A stretch of 64,000 nucleotides of DNA, taken from assembly GCA_001899635.1 (NCBI GenBank), contig MKVQ01000042.1, positions 248,001 through 312,000 on the forward strand, read 5' to 3'. This DNA is from Myxococcales bacterium 68-20. GTDB taxonomy: Bacteria; Myxococcota_A; Polyangia; Polyangiales; Polyangiaceae. Under the pieces are notes generated by a model that did not search any database, was not told where the DNA came from, and saw only the letters and a program-made list of their open reading frames with translations. Within the stretch, counting starts at the first letter, position 1, and each line of letters begins with the position of its first letter. This document shows, piece after piece, positions 36,214 to 45,431 of this stretch. The translations under genes and the position numbers were made by a program.

Positions 36214-37070
36214 GTGAAGCGGCTCCTGATGGTCCTCGCGCCGGGTGGTGTCCGCACCCATGCGCTCCCCGACCGCGGCTCCGTCACGATCGGTCGCAGC
36301 GAAGACTGCGACGTCACGATCGACGATGCATCCGCCTCGCAACGCCACGCCCGGATCGACGTCGCCGACGGCGCGCTCACAGTGGAGGATCTCGGGAGCG
36401 AGCTCGCCGAGCGCCTCGCGAAGGGACCGCTCGACGTCCTCCTCACCGGCGAGACCGGCGTCGGCAAAGAGGGCATCGCCGCCTTCATTCATCGTCGCTC
36501 ACCGAGAGCCGGCGGACCGCTCGTGGAGGTGAACTGCGCCGCGCTCACCGAGAGCGTCGCCGAGAGCGAGCTCTTCGGCCACGCGAAGGGGCCTTCACCC
36601 GGCGCTGCTTCGACGAAGGAAGGCTTCTTCGAAGCGGCCGACGGCGGCGCGTTCTTCCTCGCCGAGATCGGCGAGCTTCCGCTTCCTCTCCAGGCGAAGC
36701 TCCTCCGGGTCCTCGAGACGAAGAGGGTAATCCGCGTCGGGGCGACGACTCCGATCTCCGTCGACGTCCGCATCGTCTCGGCAACGCACCGGGATCTCGT
36801 CGCGGACGTGAAGGCGGGCACGTTCCGCCAGGACCTCTACTTCCGCCTGAACGGTATGACCGTCACCGTACCTCCGCTCCGCGAGCGCAAGGACGACGTG
36901 CGCGAGCTCGCGCTCATGTTCGCGGCGCGCACCGGATCCTCGCCGCGCTCGCGAGCTGCGACGACAACCAGACGCGCGCCGCCGAGCGCCTGTCGATGCC
37001 GAGGCGTACGCTCGTCGCGCGGCTCCAGGAGTACGGGCTCACGAAGCCACGACGGAAGCCCGCCGGCTGA
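36214..37070 (+). pseudogene. Decayed FHA/sigma54 activator (NtrC-like)
   Basis: Remnant of an enhancer-binding protein. The first frame (GTG 36214) starts with a truncated FHA domain (VTIGRSEDCDVTIDDASASQRHARI) that jumps directly to the AAA+ Walker A GETGVGKE. The sigma54-contact loop GAFTGA reads GPSPGA, and Walker B reads FFLAEIGE instead of FLDEIGE. After RERKDDVRELALMFAAR near 36935 the frame is lost. The Fis-type helix-turn-helix (LAALASCDDNQTRAAERL, ending at 37070) continues in another frame. Sensor I/II and the linker are missing, consistent with a deletion plus frameshift. Cannot work as an activator. Confidence 0.85.
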
Positions 37071-37176
37071 CGATACACGCGCATCGATTCACCGTGCCGG
37101 CCCCGAAGTCGCCGCTGCCCCATCGGGATCCCTCGTCAGCCAAGCGGAGACGGTCGCACGCATTGCGCAGGTCTTG

Positions 37177-37213
37177 CCCTGCACGTTGCGCAGCGGTCGC
37201 GCAACGTGCAGGG
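37177..37213. terminator. Perfect 15-bp inverted repeat
   Basis: CCCTGCACGTTGCGC (37177-37191), 7-base loop AGCGGTC, GCGCAACGTGCAGGG (37199-37213). It sits between the convergent ends of the decayed activator (37070) and the TM-helix protein (37267), where a bidirectional terminator would be expected. No flanking T tract. Confidence 0.65.
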
Positions 37214-37266
37214 AAGAAGACCCACTGTGTCGAGAGAAACGCGTGGCTCGGGGACAGCTCTCGCCG

Positions 37267-38001
37267 TCAGGCGCTGACTTCGACACGTCCGGTCGGTGTC
37301 TGGCCCGGAACGGGGCTGATGACCGAGCTACGTCGATCCCACCAAGACTGCGCGATCCGGCCGGCGGTTTCGCGCCCGCCGAGCCCGAAGGCGAGCGCGC
37401 CTGCCAGCGCGAGAGCGCCCATCGTGAACATGAACGCCGCGTTCACGATCGCCGGAGCGATCTGCAGCTCGCGGAGCGCCAAGAAGGCGCCCACGGCGAT
37501 GATGGCTCCCCGCACCACGCCGGGGAGGACCCGGGGCGTCGTGGTCCTGGTGGTCTCGACGGCGGCCCCCTCCGGCTCTACCGCACGGCGGTAGAACCGA
37601 TCGCGAGCCCAGTTGCCGAGGAAGAGCGCCACCCCGAAGACGAAGGCCGCGCCCACGATGTGCGGCAGGTAGCCGATCACCGCAGCGAGCCCATTCGCGA
37701 CGAAGTCGAGCATCCATGCACGCGACGCCTGCATGACGGTCACGACCATGACGATCAGGTAGACGATCGAGCCGAGCCAGTACGAGGCGGTCTTCGACTC
37801 CGCCGTGCTCGCCGTCGTGAGCCCGAGCTTCGCCATCAGACGGTCGAAGCCAAGCCGATGCGCCAGCGCCCGTGTCGCGCGCGCGAGGATGGCCGCGATC
37901 AACCAGCCGACGAGCAGGATGACCAGCCCAGCGATGAGGTTCGGTAGAAACGCCACCAGGCCATCGAAGGCCGTGGTCAGCCAGTGAATCGTCGTGTTCA
38001 T
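37267..38001 (-). CDS. TM-helix repeat (mechanosensitive channel-like) membrane protein
   Basis: 244 residues. ATG 38001 follows a perfect GGAGG at 7 bases, so the longer frame from 38031 is rejected. It resembles the conserved TM-helix family found at the N terminus of some MscS relatives. Five membrane segments are visible (LVAFLPNLIAGLVILLVGWLIAA, SIVYLIVMVVTVMQ, VIGYLPHIVGAAFVFGVALFLG, GVVRGAIIAVGAFLAL, VNAAFMFTMGALALAGALAFGLGG), arranged as repeated amphipathic units with FLPN and YLPH turns. No MscS beta domain follows, so gating by tension is only a guess. Confidence 0.8.
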   Translation of the reverse strand: MNTTIHWLTTAFDGLVAFLPNLIAGLVILLVGWLIAAILARATRALAHRLGFDRLMAKLGLTTASTAESKTASYWLGSIVYLIVMVVTVMQASRAWMLDFVANGLAAVIGYLPHIVGAAFVFGVALFLGNWARDRFYRRAVEPEGAAVETTRTTTPRVLPGVVRGAIIAVGAFLALRELQIAPAIVNAAFMFTMGALALAGALAFGLGGRETAGRIAQSWWDRRSSVISPVPGQTPTGRVEVSA

Positions 38002-38336
38002 CAGTGCGCCTCCGGAGGTCGGCCGACGCAACGGGTGTGCCCGTCACGGCGAACGCGCCGGCGCCGACGACCCCGTCTCTACGGCAGCCGCCGGGCCTCT
38101 TCGATTCATGGCCTCATCCGGATGTCCCGGGAGGCCGAGCTGGCCGGAGGCCGCGCGATGTCGGTCCGAGCTCGCGGTCCGGCCACGCCGTCCGCGCAGA
38201 CGTCGTCCTCGGAGCGCTCGCCGCCGCGTGTCCGGAGCGGCCGACGGAGCCACCCGAGCGCCGATCGACGGGCCTGTCCGCACCGTGGGGAAATCTGTCG
38301 ACGAAACCCGCGCACGCTGTACTAGGTTCCGCGCCC
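38002..38336. other. 335-base divergent intergenic region
   Basis: Separates the divergent TM-helix gene and acidic-protein gene. I see no gene, repeat or convincing promoter, apart from the strong ribosome-binding site of the minus-strand gene at its left end. Confidence 0.4.
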
Positions 38337-38684
38337 ATGCAGATCCCCAGCGTCGTGAAGAAGTTTCTTGCGGAGCACGAGGAGAACCCGAACCTCCTCT
38401 TCACTGGCGAAATCGACTCGTTCGACGACGACGTCCACGCGATCGAGCTCGATCCGGACGGCGCGGACGACGTTCTCGCTGGCGACGAGGATGGCTTCGA
38501 TGACACGAAGCACGCGCCGCTCGGCTTCCTCGTCGACAAGCCCATCTTCATCGACCTCTCGAGCAAGGCGCTTCCCGTCATGGTGATCGTCGACGGCGAG
38601 GTCACCACGGTCGCCGAGTCGTTCGAGGCGTTCGTCGAGGCGTGCGAAGAGGACGAGGACGACGAAGACGAAGACGAGGAGTGA
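38337..38684 (+). CDS. Small acidic protein, unknown
   Basis: 115 residues, cytoplasmic, strongly acidic with an almost pure Asp/Glu C-terminal tail of 14 residues. It looks like a compact alpha/beta domain (IPSVVKKFLAEHEENPN, GFLVDKPIFIDLSSKALPV, ESFEAFVEACEE). The FIDL...LPVMVIVDGE segment is reminiscent of SMI1/KNR4-like proteins, but the match is weak. ATG 38337; the longer frame from 38004 is low-quality coding. Convergent with polB, 7 bases apart. Confidence 0.72.
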   Translation: MQIPSVVKKFLAEHEENPNLLFTGEIDSFDDDVHAIELDPDGADDVLAGDEDGFDDTKHAPLGFLVDKPIFIDLSSKALPVMVIVDGEVTTVAESFEAFVEACEEDEDDEDEDEE

Positions 38685-38691
38685 GGGAGCC

Positions 38692-41031
38692 TCAGAACAG
38701 GCTCGTCTGAGCCCCTGCGAGCTTCTCGAACGAGGTACCGAGGAACGAGAGCACCACGTCGCACGCAGGCGCGATCTGCCGCTCCAGATAGTGCGGATGG
38801 TCGATCGGCGACGCGCGCAGCTCGAGCGGTTCGGCCCCCCGCGTGGTCATCACGTACTCGACCTCGGTCGTCGCCCCCTCGCTCTCCGCGGCCTCGAGCA
38901 TCCGCGCCGCCTGGACATGCGGCGGCGCCCCAGGGCCGCTCGAGCCGCGCGCGTAGGCGTCGAGACTCCGCCGGACGCGCTTGCGATAGACGAGCTCGTC
39001 GTCGAGCCGGCCCGCGACCACGTCGCGCGCGACGGCGACGAGCCACTCTTCGAAGGGCTGGTCCGACAGCACCCGGCGGAGCAGCTCGAGCTGCACACGC
39101 CGCGCGAGCGGCGTCCAATCGCGACGCACCGCCTCGAGCCCGCGCACGACAAGCTCGACCGATCCGTCGGCACGGCGCACCGTGCCGGCGTAGCGCTTCT
39201 TCGAGCCGCGATCGGTCCCGCGCGTCGTCGGCATGAGAAAGCGGAGGTAGTGCGACTCGAACCGCAGCTCGAGATGGCTCACCACCCGTAGGTCGCGAGC
39301 GATCTCCTCGGCGAGCAGGCGCGTGACCTCGACGGCGAGCGCGCGTCCGCGGACGGCGATCTCCTCCTCGGAGGCCGCGTCGCCGACATGGACGAAGAGC
39401 GAGTCCGTGTCGCCGTAGATCACCGGGAGCCCGGCGTCCTCGAAGAACGACCGCGCGCGCTCGATGATCGCGTGACCGCGACGAGTGATCGACGTGGGCA
39501 GCCGCGGATCGAAGAAGCGGCAGCCCGGCGTGCCGAGCACTCCGTAGAACGAGTTCATCAGGATCTTGATCGCGCGCGAGAGGGCGGCGTTCTTCGACGC
39601 CATCGCTGCGCTCCGCGCCTCGTGAAGCATCGTGACGAGCTCGGGCAGGATCGCTCCCTCGCGCGCGAACGCAGCACCGTCCTCGCCGGGGACGGGATCC
39701 TCGCCCGGCTGCGAGAGGCCGAGCGGATCGATGCAAAACGTACGGATGATGCTCGGATACAGGCTGCGGAAGTCGAACGAGAGCACGCCCCGGTAGAGGC
39801 CCGGGATCGAGTCGAGGACGTGGCCACCAGGGCTTGCCGCGACCTCGAGATCGTAGCCGACGTCGCGGGCGACGAAGCCGCGCCGATGGATCCGCGGCAA
39901 GTAGAGGTGGTCGAAGGCGGCGACCGAGCCGCCCTGCCGATCCATCGGCAGCCCCGTGAGGCGAGCGCGCTCCATCGCGAAGCCGAGGAGGTCGGCCTTG
40001 GCGAAGATGTCGAGCACGAGGCGACAGTCCTCGAGGTTGTACTCCGCGAGCTTCTCGACATCCTCGGCATACATGCGCCGGATCTCGGCGACCGGATCCG
40101 CGGTGACGGCGATCTTCTTGCCGCGCCCTAGGAGCTCGCGCGCGACGTGCTCGAGCGTGAAGCGCTCGAAGTTGAAGGTCGCCGACTTCAGCGTCGCGAT
40201 GCCGTCGAGCACGACCCGCCCCGGCACACGCGCGATCGATGCCCGCGCCGGCGTCGAGCCCGACACGACCCGCGCGCGCTCCCCCGCCCTGCCGATCGCG
40301 AACGGCACGCCGAGCTCGCGCGAGCGCGCGTCGAGAAGCGAGAGATCGAACTCGAGGACGTTCCATCCGCAGAGCACGTCGGGATCGAGCGCGACGATCT
40401 CGGCGAACAGCCGCACGAGCAGCTCCCGCTCGTCACGCACGAAGACGATCGGTCGAGGGCCAGGGGCGGCCCCGCCCGGCGCGCTTTTGCGGACGAAGAC
40501 ACGCTCATGGGTCGCCGTCGCCACGGCCGCGGAGAGGAGCGGCCCCCCGAAGCCGTCGGTCTCGATGTCGAGCGCGAGAACCGACAGCGCGACGTCGAGA
40601 TCGGGCGCCGCCTTGATCTTCGGGCTCTCGAAGTGGAGGACGCCGCGGCGCTCCTTCGCCACTCCGTCGATGCGGAGCGATCCCGTGACGAAGCGCTCCA
40701 TCACGTAGCGGTCCGATGGCTTCACGTCGGCCTCGAGCGTGGGCTCGCCGAGCTCGCGCATCCGTGTCCGCTCCTCGACGAGGGCGCGCTGCGAGCGGAA
40801 GTAGAGCGCGTCGACCGGCTCGCCCTCCATCGTCGTGAGGGGTCGCGGCACACGACGCCCCGCATGCGTGATCGCCATGCGCGGGACGAACATCACGGCC
40901 TCCTGCCGTGGCAGCCGAACACGCACCGGCGCTTCCTTTGCGCGTGCCCAGAGGACGACCTCGACGCCGTCGTCCGCGTCGCGCCACTCGCGCGACAGGA
41001 GGAACGCATCGACCTGCCTCACCGCTGCCAT
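38692..41031 (-). CDS. polB: DNA polymerase II (family B)
   Basis: 779-residue family-B polymerase of the bacterial Pol II type, used in lesion bypass and replication restart. The 3'-5' exonuclease is present (DIE at 155-157, YNLEDC at 331-336). Polymerase motifs are SFDFRSLYPSII (418-429), KILMNSFYG (489-497) and YGDTDS (539-544), all intact, so both activities are expected. The protein ends QTSLF, a match to the beta-clamp-binding pentapeptide. ATG 41031. It lies downstream of the MscS gene on the same strand, with a 107-base gap containing an inverted repeat (41047-41087) that could be its own control site. Confidence 0.95.
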   Translation of the reverse strand: MAAVRQVDAFLLSREWRDADDGVEVVLWARAKEAPVRVRLPRQEAVMFVPRMAITHAGRRVPRPLTTMEGEPVDALYFRSQRALVEERTRMRELGEPTLEADVKPSDRYVMERFVTGSLRIDGVAKERRGVLHFESPKIKAAPDLDVALSVLALDIETDGFGGPLLSAAVATATHERVFVRKSAPGGAAPGPRPIVFVRDERELLVRLFAEIVALDPDVLCGWNVLEFDLSLLDARSRELGVPFAIGRAGERARVVSGSTPARASIARVPGRVVLDGIATLKSATFNFERFTLEHVARELLGRGKKIAVTADPVAEIRRMYAEDVEKLAEYNLEDCRLVLDIFAKADLLGFAMERARLTGLPMDRQGGSVAAFDHLYLPRIHRRGFVARDVGYDLEVAASPGGHVLDSIPGLYRGVLSFDFRSLYPSIIRTFCIDPLGLSQPGEDPVPGEDGAAFAREGAILPELVTMLHEARSAAMASKNAALSRAIKILMNSFYGVLGTPGCRFFDPRLPTSITRRGHAIIERARSFFEDAGLPVIYGDTDSLFVHVGDAASEEEIAVRGRALAVEVTRLLAEEIARDLRVVSHLELRFESHYLRFLMPTTRGTDRGSKKRYAGTVRRADGSVELVVRGLEAVRRDWTPLARRVQLELLRRVLSDQPFEEWLVAVARDVVAGRLDDELVYRKRVRRSLDAYARGSSGPGAPPHVQAARMLEAAESEGATTEVEYVMTTRGAEPLELRASPIDHPHYLERQIAPACDVVLSFLGTSFEKLAGAQTSLF

Positions 41032-41046
41032 CGCACGCGACCATAG

Positions 41047-41087
41047 TGTAGTGAGCCCGTCTCCGGACTCACGGAACGACCACTACA
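41047..41087. promoter_or_regulatory. Inverted repeat upstream of polB
   Basis: TGTAGTG (41047-41053) and CACTACA (41081-41087), enclosing an inner GTGAG/CTCAC pair. Starts 15 bases before the polB ATG and ends 51 bases after the MscS stop, so it may be an operator for polB or a terminator for the mechanosensitive unit. Confidence 0.4.
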
Positions 41088-41138
41088 ATAGCGCATCGCC
41101 GTGCGCCGTCGTCGCCGTGCAGCCTCGCGGGCTTCGGT

Positions 41139-41999
41139 TCAGCTCGGCAGCGTGGCGGAGCTCGCCGGCACGGCGAGACCCGAGGCATCGAGACGACGGT
41201 GCAGCAGCGCCGGCGGGAGGATCCGGTGCTTCTGGAACGCAGCCATGACGCGCCTCGTGAGGTCGCTCTCGAACTCCCGCTCGTACTTCACGTCGACGAC
41301 GTGAGCCCTCGCGCGCAGCCGGATCGCCGCCACGTTGTCGTGGAGCGCCTGATTGACGAACACGTCCCACGGCTTCTTGGCGTAGGCGAATCGGCAGCTC
41401 GTGAGCGCGTCACCGACGAGACGCTCGGCCAGCACGATGTCCTGGTCGACGCCGATGAAGAAGTCGACCTGCATCATCATGTCGAGCGCCCCCCAGTTGC
41501 CGGAGGTCACGACGTCGGTGAGGAACTTGTTGTTGGGGATGGTGACGACGTTGTCGTCCAGCGTGAGCATCCGGACGGACCGGAGACCGATGGCCGTGAT
41601 CTCTCCGTACACGGTGCCGAAGCTCACTCGGTCGCCGACCTGGAACGGACGGTCGACGATGATGATGACACCGGCGAGGATCGACGCGGCGAGGTCCTTC
41701 AGCGCGAAACCGATCGTCACCGCGGCGGTACCGCCGAGCGCGATGAGGACCTCGCGGGTGAGATTGACCGAGAGCGCAAGGGCGACGCCGAGGCCCACCA
41801 GCCAGATCGAGAAGCGCATCAGCGTCGCGATCTGGTTGATGAGGAGACGCTTGTCGCCCCACCGGGCTCCGACCCCGTGGAGCGCCCGCGTGATGAACCT
41901 CACGAGCACGTACGTGCCGACGAGGACGAGAAGCGCCGTGGCGAGACCGCCGACGCGGATCACCTCGAACAGATTCGCGTCCTGTGTCGTTCCGTTCAT
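41139..41999 (-). CDS. Small mechanosensitive channel, MscS family
   Basis: 286 residues, the minimal MscS architecture. Three membrane helices lie at about 13-37, 58-80 and 83-113; the third is the pore helix (VLIALGGTAAVTIGFALKDLAASILAG). The beta domain (VDRPFQVGDRVSFGTVYGEITAIGLRSV, VVTIPNNKFLTDVVTS) and a C-terminal alpha/beta region (about 180-265) follow. ATG 41999 follows GGAGG at 5 bases. It is 27 bases downstream of the large NTPase membrane protein and should be co-transcribed with it. In MscK-like channels the periplasmic coiled coil and extra helices are fused to the pore; here they appear to be supplied by the neighbour. Confidence 0.93.
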   Translation of the reverse strand: MNGTTQDANLFEVIRVGGLATALLVLVGTYVLVRFITRALHGVGARWGDKRLLINQIATLMRFSIWLVGLGVALALSVNLTREVLIALGGTAAVTIGFALKDLAASILAGVIIIVDRPFQVGDRVSFGTVYGEITAIGLRSVRMLTLDDNVVTIPNNKFLTDVVTSGNWGALDMMMQVDFFIGVDQDIVLAERLVGDALTSCRFAYAKKPWDVFVNQALHDNVAAIRLRARAHVVDVKYEREFESDLTRRVMAAFQKHRILPPALLHRRLDASGLAVPASSATLPS

Positions 42000-42026
42000 C
42001 TTCGCCTCCGTGCTCCGCTCCGTCCC

Positions 42027-45000
42027 TCAGGTCTCGATCAGATGCTTGCGCCTCAGGTAGCGGAGCACCACCGGCCACCACCGCGGCGTGATCCGGAAAC
42101 GTTCGCCATCGCGCTCGGCGATGTCGTGGTCGACGAGCCGCTGGAACGCCGCCTCGCACGAGCGCCGCGAGAGCGCGAGCGTCGCCGCTGCCTCGTCGAG
42201 CGAAAGAGATGCGTGCCAGACGATGGACGCGAGGACGAACCGCGCCGGCTCTTCGAGGATTTCGAGCGCTTGGCCGTCGGGGTTCGTGAAGAGTCGAACC
42301 CGCACTCGTCCGGGGCTGTCGTGGACGAGCGCGCGGCCCCACACGTGGAGCGCCACGCGCGGGGAGCCCTCGGAGTAGTCCCAGATCAGACGGTTGTAGT
42401 CGCGCATCGTGGTCAGGATTCGCGCGTTCTGATTTCCGTCGTGGACGTCGTCGACGAGCAAGTCGTCGTAGAGGATCTCCAGCCCGCTCACCCCGTTCCG
42501 TCGCGCCAGGAGCGCGCCGATCTCGGCCTCCGACCAGGGCGCCAGATGGACGTGCGCGTTGAAGCACTGTTCGCCCTTCTCGATCCAGGAAAGGAGCTCC
42601 CAGGAGTAATGCGCGAAGGCGACCACCCAGAGGACCGCATCACCCGTGAGCTCCATCAGCTGAACGAACGAACGCCAGCCCTCGAGCGTCTCGCCTCCAC
42701 GCAGGAACCAGAGCTGCGCGTCGTCGACCATGATGACCCGCTTCTCGCGACCGAGGTGCCGAGCGAGCGCATCGACATCGCGCGTCGTCGACGGTGCGCC
42801 GGTCGCGGCGGCGATCACGGAGAGGACGTCCTCGGGCCGGATCGCACGCCGGGCGTTCTCGATCCTCGTCACACGCGTGCCGCGGCACCGCTCCTCGGCC
42901 GCGTGGAGCCACGATGTCTTGCCGAAGCCGGTCCTCCCGATGACGACGGTGGAACCGCCGCGCTGCCCCTCTTTCCATCGCGCGAAGCGCTCCCCGAAGT
43001 CGTCGAGGCCGGGATAGCGATCGATCGCGAGCCGGTCGTCCGTGACGGGCCGCTCCGAGAAGAACTCGAGGACTCCGGGCTCGAGGCGAACCTCGTCGCA
43101 GGACGGATCGTGCGTGACCTGCCGCTCGAGACGACGCCGGAAGAGGAAGGCGAGCGCCTTGCGTGAATGTTCGAACCCGAGGACGAAGCGTCTCAGCGCG
43201 CGAACGATGCCGCTCGCGAGCAGCACGATGAATGCGGCGAGGACGACGAAGATGCCGACCCAGTGAGTGCGCGTCTTCGAGACGAGCCGGCTGAATGCAG
43301 AGGCGGGCTGGACGCGGAGATACACGCTGGCGATGTCGTCACGCCAGCTGCGGATGAGGACGAAGGCGATGAGCGCCGCCATCATCCACGCACCACGCAC
43401 GACGAGGGCGTGGAGGTAGCCCCGTCCCACGACCGCTGCCGAGCTCTCGAGGAGCACGGCAAAGAAGAAGGCCGAACGACCGACGAGCCGCACGGATCGG
43501 AGGATGCGCTCACCGACCTCGCCGGCGAGCATGCCGCCTCGGCTCGCCGCGGACGCGAGACCGCGATGCGTGACCGTGAGCGCGAGCCGGTAGATCGCGT
43601 ACCAGAGCAGCAGCGTGTACGGCACCGACCACGCGGTGTTCGTCACGTCCACGCCGGGAACGTGCGGGACGACGAGGATGGCGGCGAGGGCGACGAGCTC
43701 ACCGCCGACCGCGTCGAGCGCGGACGTCCCACGCTGGAGCGCGCGCAGGAGCCCAGGCCGACGTACCGCTCGTGCAGCGTGGTTGCGCGCGGCGCGCAGC
43801 CAGGCCGAGCGCCGGCGACGAACGAGCATCGTCGCCCAGAGCAGCGTCCCGAGCGCGACGATCTCGAAGGAGACATGCGCGATCGCGGATGGCCGGCGGA
43901 GGTCGTGCAGCGTCTCGCGCAACGTCTCCCACCCGCTCGCGCGCCACCAGCGAATCTCGAGCTTCACCCGCGCCGCTTCGCGGAACCCCTGTGCCTGTCC
44001 CTCGGGACCGAATCCGAGGAGCCGCGCGCGCTTCGCCTCGGAGACGCGGTGAAGCAGCGTGATGCGCAGTCCGTTGAGCTCGCGCTCCGCGTGCATCACC
44101 GAGCGGAGCGCGGTCCACGTCTCCTGGCGCTCGTCCAGCTCGAGGTCAGTCGCCGTCTTCTCGAGCTTCGCCAGCTCCTCGGCGAGCCGCTCACGTTCGC
44201 GAGCGAGCTCCGGCTCGCTGACCACCGGCAGCACGACGCTCCCCTTCGGTCGCGGCGCCGCGGTGTTGGCTTCGATCCGGTCGAGGAGCCCCTCGGCGCG
44301 TGTCCGAAGCGTGACGAGCTCCGTGATGACCCGATCGAACAGGCTGTCGGCCAGCTCGCTCCCGGCGGCGACCTCCACCACATCGTGCCGCATCCGCTCG
44401 AGCATCGCGGCCCACGTCACCGACGCGGCCTCGGCCTCGCGCCGACTCTCGGCGATGTCGGCGCGCGCCCGCAGCTGCGCACCGCGCGCCGCCTCGACCC
44501 GCGCCCGAACCTCCGCAAGCTGACGTTCGACGTTGCTCCGCGCCTCCTGCGCCGCCTGGAGCGCCTTGCGCTGCGCCTCCTCCGCGAGCGCGGCCTCTCG
44601 ATCGGCCTCCTCGCGCTCCCTCCGCGTCGTCTCGACGCGAACGGCGTCCTGCTCGGCCGCGAGCAACGCCGCTCGCTCCGCCGCAGTAAGGGCAAGGATC
44701 CCCGCTCGGACCTCGAGCGCCGCGACCGCGATGCGCCGCAGCAGCTCCTCCGACGCGTCGGCGGCGAAGAGGCTGTCGACATCGCTCGAACCGCCGGCCC
44801 CGCCATCCCCGGGCGCCTCCGCATCACGCAGAGCCGACGCCGAGGCCGGGCTCACGCCGGGAGCGTGCGAAAGTCGTATCCTCGCGAGCTCGAGCTCCCG
44901 CGTCACCTCGACGAGGCGTCGTTCGACCGCGCTCTGGTCGCGAAGGTCGAGACGAAAGAGATCGGCGCTCCGCCTCGTCCCGAGCCGTCCTTCACGAAAC

Positions 45001-45263
45001 GCGAGGAGCGACGACAGCTCGACGCGCCCCGCTGCAATCGCAACGTCGAGCGCGCTCTCCGCATCCGCCAGGCCCGCGTCGAGGTTCGACACGTCCGCGT
45101 CATGCGTCGCGTCGGTGATCGACGCGTCGACCGGTCCTGCGTCGACTTCCGGCACCGCATGCGCGCTGCGCCCGGTCGCAAGAAGGACGATGATCGCCAC
45201 GACCGCGGCGAAACTGCGAACGAAGTACCTCTGAACGGGAGAGCGCTGGCGGCCGACGTGCAT
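42027..45263 (-). CDS. Coiled-coil/membrane/NTPase fusion protein (MscS partner)
   Basis: 1078 residues from ATG 45263; an earlier ATG at 45338 would precede the signal peptide. Order: signal peptide 1-36; periplasmic part 37-455 with long coiled coils (about 170-290 and 350-410); about six membrane helices between 460 and 690 (near 463-483, 520-535, 545-562, 597-613, 618-637, 668-688). The cytoplasmic end has Walker A GRTGFGKT (776-783) and Walker B VIMVDDAQ (843-850), then a winged-helix-like end (SLDEAAATLALSRRSCEAAFQRL). The periplasmic/membrane half resembles the MscK sensor region, but the pore is missing and encoded by the next gene. I know of no described channel gated by such an NTPase partner; function is inferred. 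Confidence 0.85.
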   Translation of the reverse strand: MHVGRQRSPVQRYFVRSFAAVVAIIVLLATGRSAHAVPEVDAGPVDASITDATHDADVSNLDAGLADAESALDVAIAAGRVELSSLLAFREGRLGTRRSADLFRLDLRDQSAVERRLVEVTRELELARIRLSHAPGVSPASASALRDAEAPGDGGAGGSSDVDSLFAADASEELLRRIAVAALEVRAGILALTAAERAALLAAEQDAVRVETTRREREEADREAALAEEAQRKALQAAQEARSNVERQLAEVRARVEAARGAQLRARADIAESRREAEAASVTWAAMLERMRHDVVEVAAGSELADSLFDRVITELVTLRTRAEGLLDRIEANTAAPRPKGSVVLPVVSEPELARERERLAEELAKLEKTATDLELDERQETWTALRSVMHAERELNGLRITLLHRVSEAKRARLLGFGPEGQAQGFREAARVKLEIRWWRASGWETLRETLHDLRRPSAIAHVSFEIVALGTLLWATMLVRRRRSAWLRAARNHAARAVRRPGLLRALQRGTSALDAVGGELVALAAILVVPHVPGVDVTNTAWSVPYTLLLWYAIYRLALTVTHRGLASAASRGGMLAGEVGERILRSVRLVGRSAFFFAVLLESSAAVVGRGYLHALVVRGAWMMAALIAFVLIRSWRDDIASVYLRVQPASAFSRLVSKTRTHWVGIFVVLAAFIVLLASGIVRALRRFVLGFEHSRKALAFLFRRRLERQVTHDPSCDEVRLEPGVLEFFSERPVTDDRLAIDRYPGLDDFGERFARWKEGQRGGSTVVIGRTGFGKTSWLHAAEERCRGTRVTRIENARRAIRPEDVLSVIAAATGAPSTTRDVDALARHLGREKRVIMVDDAQLWFLRGGETLEGWRSFVQLMELTGDAVLWVVAFAHYSWELLSWIEKGEQCFNAHVHLAPWSEAEIGALLARRNGVSGLEILYDDLLVDDVHDGNQNARILTTMRDYNRLIWDYSEGSPRVALHVWGRALVHDSPGRVRVRLFTNPDGQALEILEEPARFVLASIVWHASLSLDEAAATLALSRRSCEAAFQRLVDHDIAERDGERFRITPRWWPVVLRYLRRKHLIET

Positions 45264-45431
45264 CGTCACATGCAGGAGGCAGCAGTGTAGACGCAAAGCG
45301 CCGAGCGTCGAAACCTTCGACCGCCACGGCAGAGCCAACCGTCGATCGTCCGTTCCCGGACTCGAGAGGGCGTCGCGAGTCGAACCGGGGCAGGCGGCGC
45401 GACCGCCGCTCCGCCCCGGCCGACGCGGCGC

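Noticed and set aside
36198-37070. Separate plus-strand gene with a Fis-type helix-turn-helix
   Set aside because: Only the last 45 codons are meaningful; they are the out-of-frame end of the decayed activator at 36214.
43167-45290. 707-codon plus-strand frame
   Set aside because: Complement of the NTPase membrane protein; low-complexity Arg/Glu/Asp composition.
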